Source of the DNA: Saprospiraceae bacterium
GTDB taxonomy: Bacteria; Bacteroidota; Bacteroidia; Chitinophagales; Saprospiraceae
Length of the DNA stretch: 64,000 nucleotides
NCBI GenBank assembly: GCA_020627705.1
Contig: JAHDGJ010000006.1
Coordinates: 132,732 to 196,731, forward strand
Direction: 5' to 3'
Part shown: positions 36,036-44,755 of the stretch, in pieces
Layout of the letters: each line of letters starts with the position of its first letter
Position numbering within the stretch: the first letter of the stretch is position 1
Made by a program: the position numbers and the translations under genes
The notes under the pieces: model-generated
Seen by the model: only the letters and a program-made list of their open reading frames with translations
Databases searched by the model: none
What the model was told of the DNA's origin: nothing

Positions 36036-38900
36036 ATGAATTTATTTTCAAATAGACCAATTAGCATGTTGTGTATGTTGATTGGTCTATTTTGTAGTTA
36101 CGGCCAAGTTTTAGCTCAAATGAGCCCAACTAATGAGAATGAAGAATTGCTTAGCATGGCGGATTCTTTGTTCAAAGATTTGAGAATTTCTGATTTGGAT
36201 TCCTTGAATCACCAAATGCAACAAACCCAGGTTGACTCCTTGGCTCAAATTGTTCAAAGCCGCTCTAAGAAAAAATTAAATTGGGATCTCTGGTATAAAG
36301 CGTTTTTGATTGAAAAGAGCATTGCCTATTCCAATAGAGATTACGAATTGCTCATTGATTCAATAAAATTTTATTTAAAGTTTGTTCCAGAGGAAGAAAA
36401 ACAATTAAAAGGTCGCCTGCAATTTTTGATGGCTTTGAGTTATCATTTTGATGGAGATTATGTCACCAGTGCTGAGCTCAACTTAGAAAATATAAAATTG
36501 TTGAAAGAAGCAAAAGATTCAGTATTTACTCTTTCGACATATATAAATCTTTCAGGTGATTACAGTAGAATAGGAGACGATCTGAGCGCATTGGATTTAA
36601 TTGAGGAGGGAATTGCTTATTTAGGTGATAAACCTACCAATGGGTATTACTCTTTATTGCAAGCCAATAAAGGAATCTTTCTTTTTTATAAAAATGATTT
36701 ACAAGGCTGTATAGATGTCTTTCGATCAAATCTTAAAAAAGGCGTTTTCAAAAAGGGGTCATACAATAAGGCAAGGGCCTATTCGTATATCTCCAGATCG
36801 CTTTTGAAATTAGGACAATATCATCAGGCGAAAAAATATCTAGATTCCATTCAATGGAACAAATATTCGGAATTTGAATTTAGAACGGCAGCGTCCGAAT
36901 ATTTCCAATCTTTAGGAGATTTTGGCAAAGCAAAACAACATAGAATAAGAGCTATGGAATTGCGAAAAGGAAATGTTGAACCTCGATTTTATCTAAAGGA
37001 AATATCCAAATTAGCTATGCTCGAATGGGAATTTGGGAACAGAGAAGAAGCCATGCAAAGGGCACATCAAGCGTTGTGTATTCATTTCAAGGATTTAGAT
37101 TCATTAGATTATTTAGATAAACCCGACTTAGATCGATTTGTACCAGAGACTTGGGTTATTGAGGCGGCTTTTGTCAAAGCTCAATACTATAAAGAACTTG
37201 AAAGTGATTCAGCTATATACGATCCGAATGGTCAAACATCTTTTTATTTCGACTTGATATTTGAAATGTACGATGACATTAAAAAGAACCATTTTTCAAA
37301 TGAATCTAAGTTTAAGATGGGGGCTTATAGTCAAGATATGTATGAAGACGCATTGAGCTTTTATCTCAATAACTGGAATCAAACTAAAAAGGATGAAAGT
37401 TTTGATAAAGCTTTGAAAATCGCACAATTGTCCAATGCTTATGTTTTGAGAAACACAAGTTCTACGCTCCAAGCACTTCATGAAGCTTCAATACCTCAAA
37501 ACCTTATTTATAAGTATTCATCTTTAAAAAATGCACTTGCAGAGTCTGTGAAGCAACAAGATGTGGATTTGATTGATAGTTTGATCCAACCCTTGAATGA
37601 ATTAGAGGATCACTTTGAAAATATGTATCCTACATATAATAGTTTGACTAATTCTAAAATCTTGAATTTAAATGATATTCAAAAAAGATTGGATGACGAA
37701 TCTTTGGTATTGAAGTATATATTACAAGGATCCAAGATGTATGTTTTTATGATATCAAATTCAAGAAGTGATATCATTACTTTAGATTTTTCACAACATC
37801 ATCTAGAATTAATTTCTCAATTTAGAAGAGCATTATTAAATTCCAAAAATGACGAAGGTCAAGCTCAAGAAGTTGAATTTTGTGAGCTTTCGAAACAGGT
37901 TTATGACCATATATTGGAACCAGTATTATCCAAAGCTAGTTACAGGCAGTTTAGAAATATATGTATTGTTCCAGATGGACCCCTCAAGAATTTGGCGATA
38001 AATGCTCTAATGCACAAAGAATCTAAAAATTGGTCTGATCCTAGAAACTTTATTATTGATCAATATAATATTAGTTATTTCTATTATTTAGGGCAATTGG
38101 TTGCACTTCCTTCAAAGGAGAAGAATTCTGAATATGTTGGATTCGGAATACAATATGCTGATGAAATGCTAACATCCAACTTCATAGATTCAACAGAAGT
38201 TAAGGTAATTGCAAATCTTAAAGAACTAAAGAATTCTGCTGATGAAGTGAAATCAGCAGCAGAATTATTAGGAGGAGAGCATTTCTTGGAGGAGGAAGTC
38301 ACTGTAGATCTGATTGAAAAGTATATGAACTCAACGAGTATTGTTCATTTTGCAGTTCATGCACTCGTCGATCCGACCGACTTTAAAAAGTCATTTATAT
38401 TATTGAGTGGTAAAAACCAGAACCAATTTCAATTAGATTATAAGCAAATATTAAACTTTGGTATCGGTAATGATTTGACTGTATTAAGTGCTTGCCAGAC
38501 AGGTATCGGTCAAGATATTGATGGAGAAGGACTCATGAGTTTGTCAAGAGCATTTACCTATGGAGGAAGTCAATCTACACTTGGTTCATTTTGGAACGTT
38601 CCAGATCGAGCCACAATGCATTTGATGAATCTATTTTACGAAGGATTGAAAAATGGATACAATAAATCAGATGCTCTTCGCCAAGCCCAAATTCAATATT
38701 TAACCAATGATGATCTTTCTTCTCCATCTGTACGAGCGCCTTATTATTGGGCAGGTTGGGCCCTAAATGGCAATATCGAACCGCTTACTTTAAGCCCTTC
38801 AAATTCCTTTTCGCCTTATTGGCTTATTCCTGGAATTCTGGTTTCGTTATTGATTTTTACGCTTTTTAGAGGAAAGAGGACTTATTGGACTTTTATTTAA
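36036..38900 (+). CDS. TPR-CHAT protease with C-terminal membrane anchor
   Basis: 954 residues. A signal peptide (about 1-28, CMLIGLFCSYGQVLAQ) is followed by a helical TPR-type region to about 530, then a C-terminal CHAT (caspase-HetF-associated with TPRs) domain. The catalytic pair is His 775 in HFAVH (771-775) and Cys 820 in LSACQTG. GEGLMSLSRAFTYGGSQSTL and YYWAGWALNG are the usual CHAT C-terminal motifs. A hydrophobic helix (about 925-945, LIPGILVSLLIFTLF) with a short basic tail anchors the protein, so the protease faces the periplasm. It starts 1 bp after the T9SS gene's stop and ends 25 bp before the island's right repeat. Confidence 0.88.
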   Translation: MNLFSNRPISMLCMLIGLFCSYGQVLAQMSPTNENEELLSMADSLFKDLRISDLDSLNHQMQQTQVDSLAQIVQSRSKKKLNWDLWYKAFLIEKSIAYSNRDYELLIDSIKFYLKFVPEEEKQLKGRLQFLMALSYHFDGDYVTSAELNLENIKLLKEAKDSVFTLSTYINLSGDYSRIGDDLSALDLIEEGIAYLGDKPTNGYYSLLQANKGIFLFYKNDLQGCIDVFRSNLKKGVFKKGSYNKARAYSYISRSLLKLGQYHQAKKYLDSIQWNKYSEFEFRTAASEYFQSLGDFGKAKQHRIRAMELRKGNVEPRFYLKEISKLAMLEWEFGNREEAMQRAHQALCIHFKDLDSLDYLDKPDLDRFVPETWVIEAAFVKAQYYKELESDSAIYDPNGQTSFYFDLIFEMYDDIKKNHFSNESKFKMGAYSQDMYEDALSFYLNNWNQTKKDESFDKALKIAQLSNAYVLRNTSSTLQALHEASIPQNLIYKYSSLKNALAESVKQQDVDLIDSLIQPLNELEDHFENMYPTYNSLTNSKILNLNDIQKRLDDESLVLKYILQGSKMYVFMISNSRSDIITLDFSQHHLELISQFRRALLNSKNDEGQAQEVEFCELSKQVYDHILEPVLSKASYRQFRNICIVPDGPLKNLAINALMHKESKNWSDPRNFIIDQYNISYFYYLGQLVALPSKEKNSEYVGFGIQYADEMLTSNFIDSTEVKVIANLKELKNSADEVKSAAELLGGEHFLEEEVTVDLIEKYMNSTSIVHFAVHALVDPTDFKKSFILLSGKNQNQFQLDYKQILNFGIGNDLTVLSACQTGIGQDIDGEGLMSLSRAFTYGGSQSTLGSFWNVPDRATMHLMNLFYEGLKNGYNKSDALRQAQIQYLTNDDLSSPSVRAPYYWAGWALNGNIEPLTLSPSNSFSPYWLIPGILVSLLIFTLFRGKRTYWTFI

Positions 38901-38924
38901 GGATTCAACCTTATTTGGTTAGGG

Positions 38925-39872
38925 CTACTTTTTAAAGTACCCAATAATCTTTTGGGCCAATTCGATCCCAATATTTTCTTGAGCTTCATTGGTTGAGGCT
39001 CCAATATGTGGAGTCAATGATATGTTTGGCTGAGATAAAATATCTTTTCTAGGATTGGGTTCGTTTTCGAAAACATCTAATCCAGCAGATACCACCTTTC
39101 CACTGTCCATGGCTGCGAGCAAAGCATCTTCATCTACTGTACCACCACGAGCACAATTTACCAAGACAACGCCATCCTTCATTTTATCAAATTCTGCTTG
39201 ACCCAACACAGGGGCTCCTGTAAAAGGAATATGAAGACTGATGATATCTACATTTTCAAGCATTTCATTCATTTCCACCACATTTAATGGAATTCCAATT
39301 TCTTGACCACCAATTTGCATTTGTATAGTTGCCGCACTCATAAATGGATCAACAGGAAGAACCTCCATGCCAAGGCCCAACGCAATTTTTGCTGTTTCTT
39401 GCCCAATTCTTCCAAATCCAATAATGCCTATTTTCTTTCCTTTTAATTCAAATCCCTTAGAAAATGATTTTTTTAAGTTTTTAAATTCAGAATCTCCATC
39501 TGTTGGCATGTTTCTGTTACTCTTGTATAGAAATCGCGATAAAGAGAAAATATGTGCAAAGGCAAGTTCTGCCACAGATCTCGAGGATGCCGCAGGGGTA
39601 TTGTACACTTCTTTACCCATGGCTTTTGCATCTTCCACGTCTATGTTATCAAGTCCAACTCCACCTCTGGCTATAACCTTTAAGTTTGGGCATTTTTCTA
39701 ATAGATCTTTTCGAATTTTAGTTGCACTTCGCACACAAATACCATCAAAGGCGTTAAGTTGTGTGTCAAGGTCTTCTTGAGCAATTTTGGTAGTAGTCAC
39801 TTCAAAGCCTGCTTCTTCAAGCATTCGTAATCCAGTTTTATGAATGCCGTCGTTTGCTAAAATTTTGATCAT
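38925..39872 (-). CDS. serA: D-3-phosphoglycerate dehydrogenase
   Basis: Oxidises 3-phosphoglycerate with NAD+, the first step of serine synthesis. 315 residues, the short form without the C-terminal ACT domain, so feedback control by serine is unlikely through that module. Rossmann motif GFGRIG at 152-157, acidic Asp 175 for NAD preference, catalytic Arg 242 (NCARGGTVDE), Glu 271 and His 289 (TPHIGAST). The last codons (QKIIGYFKK, stop) coincide with the right 30-bp repeat. The gene is intact, as expected when an element integrates into a 3' end without changing the product. Confidence 0.95.
   Translation of the reverse strand: MIKILANDGIHKTGLRMLEEAGFEVTTTKIAQEDLDTQLNAFDGICVRSATKIRKDLLEKCPNLKVIARGGVGLDNIDVEDAKAMGKEVYNTPAASSRSVAELAFAHIFSLSRFLYKSNRNMPTDGDSEFKNLKKSFSKGFELKGKKIGIIGFGRIGQETAKIALGLGMEVLPVDPFMSAATIQMQIGGQEIGIPLNVVEMNEMLENVDIISLHIPFTGAPVLGQAEFDKMKDGVVLVNCARGGTVDEDALLAAMDSGKVVSAGLDVFENEPNPRKDILSQPNISLTPHIGASTNEAQENIGIELAQKIIGYFKK
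38926..38955. repeat. Right 30-bp direct repeat of the island (attR-like, in serA)
   Basis: Identical to 26545-26574. Here it is the serA 3' end, so this copy is the presumed target site. It contains the small palindrome ACTTTTTAAAGT, which could be a recombinase recognition arm. Confidence 0.85.
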
Positions 39873-39971
39873 CAGTTATTTTTTAAAAATGCAATGCGAA
39901 TATCGCATTTGTCATTACATTTTCGTTAATATGGTATGATAAATGAATGTTATATCTAGAAATAATTTAGG

Positions 39972-41018
39972 ATGAAGAAATTGATTAAAGGGCTTGGTGT
40001 TTTGTTGCTGCTCATCATAGTTATTTATTTGGTTGGCCCTAGGGTTAAATTTGACAAAGTGGATCCAACGCCGTTTTCCTACGATTACAGCCCTGAGGCT
40101 GTAGAGCAAATTTTGTTGGATAGGGATGCAAAAGTGATGGACCTTAAAAAAGGGAATGAAAGTCAAGTTATTTGGGCCAATGAACTTAAAAGTAAAACCG
40201 AGTATGTAGTGCTTTATTTACATGGGTTTTCTGCAAGTCGCGCAGAAGGAGAAGCCGTCTATCCTCAATTTGCTCAGTCGATTAACGCCAATGTATTGGC
40301 TCCAAGACTTTATGATTCTGGAAGAGAATCCGACGATACGTTTAAAGACCTGACCCCCAAATTGATGATGGATTCTGCAAAAGATGCGATTGCCTTGGCC
40401 AAATGTTTAGGCGAAAAGATCATTGTAGTTTCTTGTTCCACAGGTGGTACTTATAGTGCGTATTTATCAGGCTACGATGACCGCATTGTAGCTCAAGTTT
40501 TAATGTCCCCAAATATTGAGCTTTATGACAAGAAAAGTACTTTGGTCATAAAGCCATGGGGTAGAAAGCTATTAAATGTATTGCAAGGAGGAGAATACAA
40601 TCATATAGAGCATTACAATGAAGCACAAAAACAGTTTTGGAATCCGACATATCACAACGATGGAATATTGGCTTTGGTAGATCTATTGGATCAAACAATG
40701 AAAGCAGAACACTTCGAAAAAATACACATCCCAACACTTTTAATCGCATTTTATCAAAACGAGGAGGTCCAAGACAAAGTAGTTTCTGTTGAAAGGATGC
40801 GTCAGTTTATGAGCGAAATTTCTACGCCAAAAGATTCAAGGAGGTTTGTGGAATGTCAAACGTGCAGTAATCATGTGGTCGGGTCTAAATATTTCGAAAC
40901 AGATGTCGCTTTTATCGAAAACGAGATGCGTTCTTTTGTCTCCGAAGTTTTAAAAATAAATCCAGCAGAAAATCTAGAAATCGAGCAAGTAGAAGAAGTT
41001 CAAGCATTAATAAATTAG
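39972..41018 (+). CDS. Alpha/beta hydrolase, membrane-anchored
   Basis: 348 residues. An N-terminal hydrophobic helix (about 5-22) is probably an inner-membrane anchor. The hydrolase fold shows LYLHGFSASRAEG (His-Gly oxyanion loop, near 79-91) and the nucleophile motif SCSTGG, a Ser-x-Ser-x-Gly variant of GxSxG. The resemblance is to carboxylesterases/monoacylglycerol lipases; the C-terminal CSNHVVGS supplies the likely catalytic His. Substrate unknown. It reads divergently from serA with a 99-bp gap. Confidence 0.8.
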   Translation: MKKLIKGLGVLLLLIIVIYLVGPRVKFDKVDPTPFSYDYSPEAVEQILLDRDAKVMDLKKGNESQVIWANELKSKTEYVVLYLHGFSASRAEGEAVYPQFAQSINANVLAPRLYDSGRESDDTFKDLTPKLMMDSAKDAIALAKCLGEKIIVVSCSTGGTYSAYLSGYDDRIVAQVLMSPNIELYDKKSTLVIKPWGRKLLNVLQGGEYNHIEHYNEAQKQFWNPTYHNDGILALVDLLDQTMKAEHFEKIHIPTLLIAFYQNEEVQDKVVSVERMRQFMSEISTPKDSRRFVECQTCSNHVVGSKYFETDVAFIENEMRSFVSEVLKINPAENLEIEQVEEVQALIN

Positions 41019-41031
41019 TCGAAGGCATGCA

Positions 41032-42795
41032 TTAACGAATCACTGTTATTTGTCCTGCCTTGATTTCTTCAATACCGTCATTGCTGTAACTACATAGATA
41101 AGAATATACCCCCGGAACTATTTTATCTCCATTGAGTTTGCCGTTCCACATATTGCTTTGATCTGATGATTGGAAAACCAATGAACCCCATCGATCAAAA
41201 ATACTCAAGCTGTAGTGTGTTAAAATACATGGAGTTAGAGCTCCAAAATTTTGGTTCCCTGAGGTAGAATTTGGGTTAAAAATATTCGGCAGATACGGAC
41301 GACATCGATAATTGATAGGTAGATCAAGATTTTCTGTACATCCTTCAGGTGTCGTTATTTGTAAGGCATACGTTTCGATGTTGTCTTGATTTGATAAGGT
41401 GGGATTTGGACAATCAGTACAACTTAAGCCATTCTCAGGAGTCCACAAAACCTCGTAAGAAGTTGGAATGATATTCTCAAATGTATAGTCTAGATTGTTT
41501 AGGATATTGATTTGATCATCCAAAATGATCTCCTCAATCTGAACGAAGCCGACACGCACCCGTATTGATGAGTCGCAGTTTAATTTGTTTTGAATGACCA
41601 GTGTCGTATCCGAAATACCATCAAAAGACTGTCCCAAATAAGTGAAAGCATCTCCTTCGCAAATTAGAGTATCAAGCGTACTCGACGTATGGATATTAAA
41701 TATCATATCCACATTGACTAACGAATCACAGCCATATTGATTTTGAACAATGGTAACACCTGATGGATTATCCTGATCATAGGTTGTGCTTCCAACAGTA
41801 ATGGATTGCCCATCTTGATCACAGCCAATATATTCTATATAGCCCTCTTCGGGGTCGGATAAAGAAATAGTGGTAACAATGATCGAGTCGCATTCCGTGA
41901 TACTTTCTAAATTGACAGTGTATTCACCAGGGTCTGTCACCATAGAGCCATCCGGCAATTGATATATGTCATCTTTACATATTATGGTGTCGATTTCAGT
42001 AAAGGTGGCAATACCTGCAATTTCACATCCCAAAGCAAATATGTTACAGGCAAGAATATCGTTGTTGTTTAAAACATTTGGGGAGGTTGTCACATCTCCT
42101 GGACCATTACAAATAATTCCAACATCAGCAAGTAAGATATCATTTGTTGCATTGTCTAGGACTATGGTAGGACGACCCAAACCATCTTCCGCCAATATAG
42201 TGGCACCTGTTGGTGGAATAGAGTTATAATTTGCTTGAAAAGCACCGCCTTGAAAAAAAGTAGTTAACGAACCAAAAGGCCCATCAAAAATATTGGGTGT
42301 AGAAACAGCTCCTGCGGAATTGGGATTTACATTTTGGTTGGCAATCGTATATCCCCATCGTGTGGATTCCCCTTGCGATAAAATGGTCAAATTTTCTGGA
42401 CACTCCACCGACCATTCTTTGATGGCATCGGTGAGTTCTATGGGCAAGGTAGTATCTGTAATATCTGCTGGTGTAATATAAAAGGCTCCAATAATGACAA
42501 TGTCACATTGTAAGTCTGTAATTTCTTGAGATGACGATACATTTCCCAATCTTTTCGTTTCGACATCGCACTCCGAAATCCCAAGGGGACCAAAATTTTG
42601 CGGATTGTTCAGTTTGGCCCTAATCCCTTCCATGTTTACACCATCAAAGGTATAATCACACGTCGCGGGCATGCAATGATCAAATCTCGAAGTGTAACAA
42701 ATGACAAGCTTGGTATCTGTATCACAACAGTCCTGACTCATCAGGCCAAACTGGCACATAATAAACAGTAGAATTAAAAGTGGGCTTTTTCTCAT
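41032..42795 (-). CDS. T9SS type B (gliding motility-associated C-terminal) protein
   Basis: 587 residues from ATG 42795; a start at 42810 adds five residues before the signal peptide (MRKSPLLILLFIMCQFGLMS). The last ~90 residues are the CHU_C/type B sorting domain: YLPNIFNPNSTSGNQNF, HYSLSIFDRWGSLVFQS, then WNGKLNGDKIVPGVYSYLC. The central part carries repeated CDSI(I/R)V-type beta domains with recurring Cys/Asp (ECDSIIVTTISL, GCDSLVNVDM, NCDSSIRVRV), typical of long Bacteroidota surface proteins. Probably a large surface adhesin or motility-associated protein. Confidence 0.85.
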   Translation of the reverse strand: MRKSPLLILLFIMCQFGLMSQDCCDTDTKLVICYTSRFDHCMPATCDYTFDGVNMEGIRAKLNNPQNFGPLGISECDVETKRLGNVSSSQEITDLQCDIVIIGAFYITPADITDTTLPIELTDAIKEWSVECPENLTILSQGESTRWGYTIANQNVNPNSAGAVSTPNIFDGPFGSLTTFFQGGAFQANYNSIPPTGATILAEDGLGRPTIVLDNATNDILLADVGIICNGPGDVTTSPNVLNNNDILACNIFALGCEIAGIATFTEIDTIICKDDIYQLPDGSMVTDPGEYTVNLESITECDSIIVTTISLSDPEEGYIEYIGCDQDGQSITVGSTTYDQDNPSGVTIVQNQYGCDSLVNVDMIFNIHTSSTLDTLICEGDAFTYLGQSFDGISDTTLVIQNKLNCDSSIRVRVGFVQIEEIILDDQINILNNLDYTFENIIPTSYEVLWTPENGLSCTDCPNPTLSNQDNIETYALQITTPEGCTENLDLPINYRCRPYLPNIFNPNSTSGNQNFGALTPCILTHYSLSIFDRWGSLVFQSSDQSNMWNGKLNGDKIVPGVYSYLCSYSNDGIEEIKAGQITVIR

Positions 42796-42909
42796 GGTGG
42801 ATTTACTCACTTGTACAATCTTAGGACGTCTAATTAAGTAAATACATACAAATTGAAAAACGCTTAGGTGCTTTGGACTTTAAGACGACATTTTAACATA
42901 ATGTGCACA

Positions 42910-43215
42910 TTAGTGGTTATGGCTCTTAAGTTCTAGTACAAGCTTCTCTAGTTCGTCCACGCGCTTTCTTAAATATTCTATCTCCTCATCTCTGCTTTTA
43001 ATTTCCTTTTCGATCACTTCAGGATCTTGTACTCCAAATACTTCTTTGCTAATTCTGGGTTTTTGGTTGCGGTCCTCACCTTGAAATATTGAACCAATTT
43101 TTTCTAACGGATTTTCTCCGTGATACATACTTACACCGACATATACAATCGGGAGAAAGAACAAAAGAAAAATAAATAATCTAGCGAATCCTGTCAGTTT
43201 ATACTTGCGTTTCAT
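42910..43215 (-). CDS. Small membrane protein with coiled coil
   Basis: 101 residues: a basic N-terminus, one membrane helix (about 11-29, LFIFLLFFLPIVYVGVSMYH) and a C-terminal coiled coil (EEIEYLRKRVDELEKLVLEL, 76-95). Single-pass, N-in. No family recognised. Could be a scaffold or cell-division-like small protein, but nothing in the context says so. Confidence 0.6.
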   Translation of the reverse strand: MKRKYKLTGFARLFIFLLFFLPIVYVGVSMYHGENPLEKIGSIFQGEDRNQKPRISKEVFGVQDPEVIEKEIKSRDEEIEYLRKRVDELEKLVLELKSHNH

Positions 43216-43335
43216 CCAGCAAAGATAGGGCTTAAGATGTGAGGAAAGATGATTTATTGTTCGATCAGTTCAATTTGATTTTGAACAATTTTATCCTTAG
43301 AAGGCTTAAATTTATCTAAATCGTTACAAATTAGT

Positions 43336-44754
43336 ATGGCTCGTCGAAATGGTCTTTTGTATTTTATTTCAATGGTGTTGATCATGCATTGCGGTTGTGG
43401 GGGAGAAGAAGAATTAGTTTCTGGGATTCCCGAGAATGCGGCTGAATTTGTTGAATTTATCCCTTCGACAACACAGCGAGATGGAGATGCCAATTTGGGT
43501 AAAGACTATTTGCTCTATGGCGATTATATTAAAAGTGGTTTGCCCAAGTCAATTTTTGATGTATCTCTAGGAGCATTGGTAGAAGCTAATAATGTGTTGG
43601 ACAGGAGTGGCGTAAATGAAGACGTTTATTTTGAATATACCTCTCTGATCCATCCCAATGGGGTAGAAGTTGTTGCCCCAAATTGTTTTCAATGCCATGG
43701 TGGATATGTGGATAATCAATTTGTGTTGGGATTGGGAAATACCTTTGCCAACTTCACCAATGATCAAAGTACACAGGCAAATACCTTGGATTTTTTAGTC
43801 GAAAATGCTTTCGGGAATCCATCCTTAGAATGGGATGCCTACTTTCCGTTTATCCGAGCGGTAAAGGCTACAGGGAAGCATTTGGTTACAGAGACAGTAG
43901 GTGCTAATCCTGCCGATAAATTGGCTTTAGTCCTTGCCGCACATCGCGAAAAAGATAATTTAAACTGGATTGATGATCCATCTTATGCAATTCCAGCAGA
44001 GCTAATCCCCGCGGATGTCCCGGCATGGTGGCTCCTCAAAAAGAAATCTGTTATGTTTTCAACTGGAATAGGTCAAGGTGATTTTGCGAAAATGATGATG
44101 GCTTCAAGCATTTTGACTCTGGAGGATTCATTAGAAGCAAGAGTAATTGACGATCAATTTGTCAATGTCAAAGAATTTATCCTGTCCCTTGATGCGCCAG
44201 CTTATCCAAGAGAGATTGATATGGCTGCTGCCGAAAAAGGAAAGACATTGTTTGAATTAAATTGTTCGTACTGCCATGGGACTTATGGTGAAAACGAATC
44301 ATATTCTACTCAGTTGGTAGATCTTGAATTGGTGAAAACTGATCCTCATTTGGCGCAAAGCAATTATGCATATGCTGATTTTGAAAACTGGTTTAACACC
44401 TCGTGGTTTGGTGTAGATGCACATCCAGCTCAAATAGTTCCGGGCAATGGTTACATTGCACAACCCTTGGATGGGGTTTGGGCTACAGCCCCATACTTTC
44501 ACAACGGGTCCGTGCCAACATTGGAGGATGTACTTAACAGTAGTTTGCGTCCCACATTCTGGCGAAAGGAGTCTTCTTTTGATAATTACGACCATCAAAA
44601 AATGGGGTTAAAATATACATCACCTCAGAGTAAGGTAGATGCTTGGACATATGATACCAACCTTGTAGGTTATGGCAATCAGGGCCATACTTTTGGAGAC
44701 CATCTTACAGAAGAGCAGCGAGCTGATTTGATTGAGTATTTGAAAACTTTGTAA
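43336..44754 (+). CDS. Di-haem c-type cytochrome lipoprotein (peroxidase/RoxA-like)
   Basis: 472 residues with a lipoprotein-type leader (MVLIMHCGCGG). Two haem c sites: C117-F-Q-C120-H121 and C310-S-Y-C313-H314. The segment WATAPYFHNGSVPTLEDVL is typical of di-haem peroxidase/RoxA-like cytochromes. The family transfers electrons or oxidises organic compounds in the periplasm; substrate specificity cannot be told. A distinct acceptor or donor gene is not adjacent. Confidence 0.85.
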   Translation: MARRNGLLYFISMVLIMHCGCGGEEELVSGIPENAAEFVEFIPSTTQRDGDANLGKDYLLYGDYIKSGLPKSIFDVSLGALVEANNVLDRSGVNEDVYFEYTSLIHPNGVEVVAPNCFQCHGGYVDNQFVLGLGNTFANFTNDQSTQANTLDFLVENAFGNPSLEWDAYFPFIRAVKATGKHLVTETVGANPADKLALVLAAHREKDNLNWIDDPSYAIPAELIPADVPAWWLLKKKSVMFSTGIGQGDFAKMMMASSILTLEDSLEARVIDDQFVNVKEFILSLDAPAYPREIDMAAAEKGKTLFELNCSYCHGTYGENESYSTQLVDLELVKTDPHLAQSNYAYADFENWFNTSWFGVDAHPAQIVPGNGYIAQPLDGVWATAPYFHNGSVPTLEDVLNSSLRPTFWRKESSFDNYDHQKMGLKYTSPQSKVDAWTYDTNLVGYGNQGHTFGDHLTEEQRADLIEYLKTL

Positions 44755-44755
44755 A

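Larger units (their letters stand above)
26545..38955. mobile_element. Putative genomic island at the serA 3' end
   Basis: A perfect 30-bp direct repeat flanks 12.4 kb holding nine genes. The right copy is the serA 3' end. Excision between the copies would leave the FKBP and serA genes convergent with stops 1 bp apart, a spacing common in this window. This is the geometry expected after site-specific integration into a gene's 3' end that restores the reading frame. No integrase, relaxase or transposase is visible, so it would be non-autonomous or decayed. The island genes look AT-richer than their flanks by eye. The integration mechanism is inferred. Confidence 0.6.
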
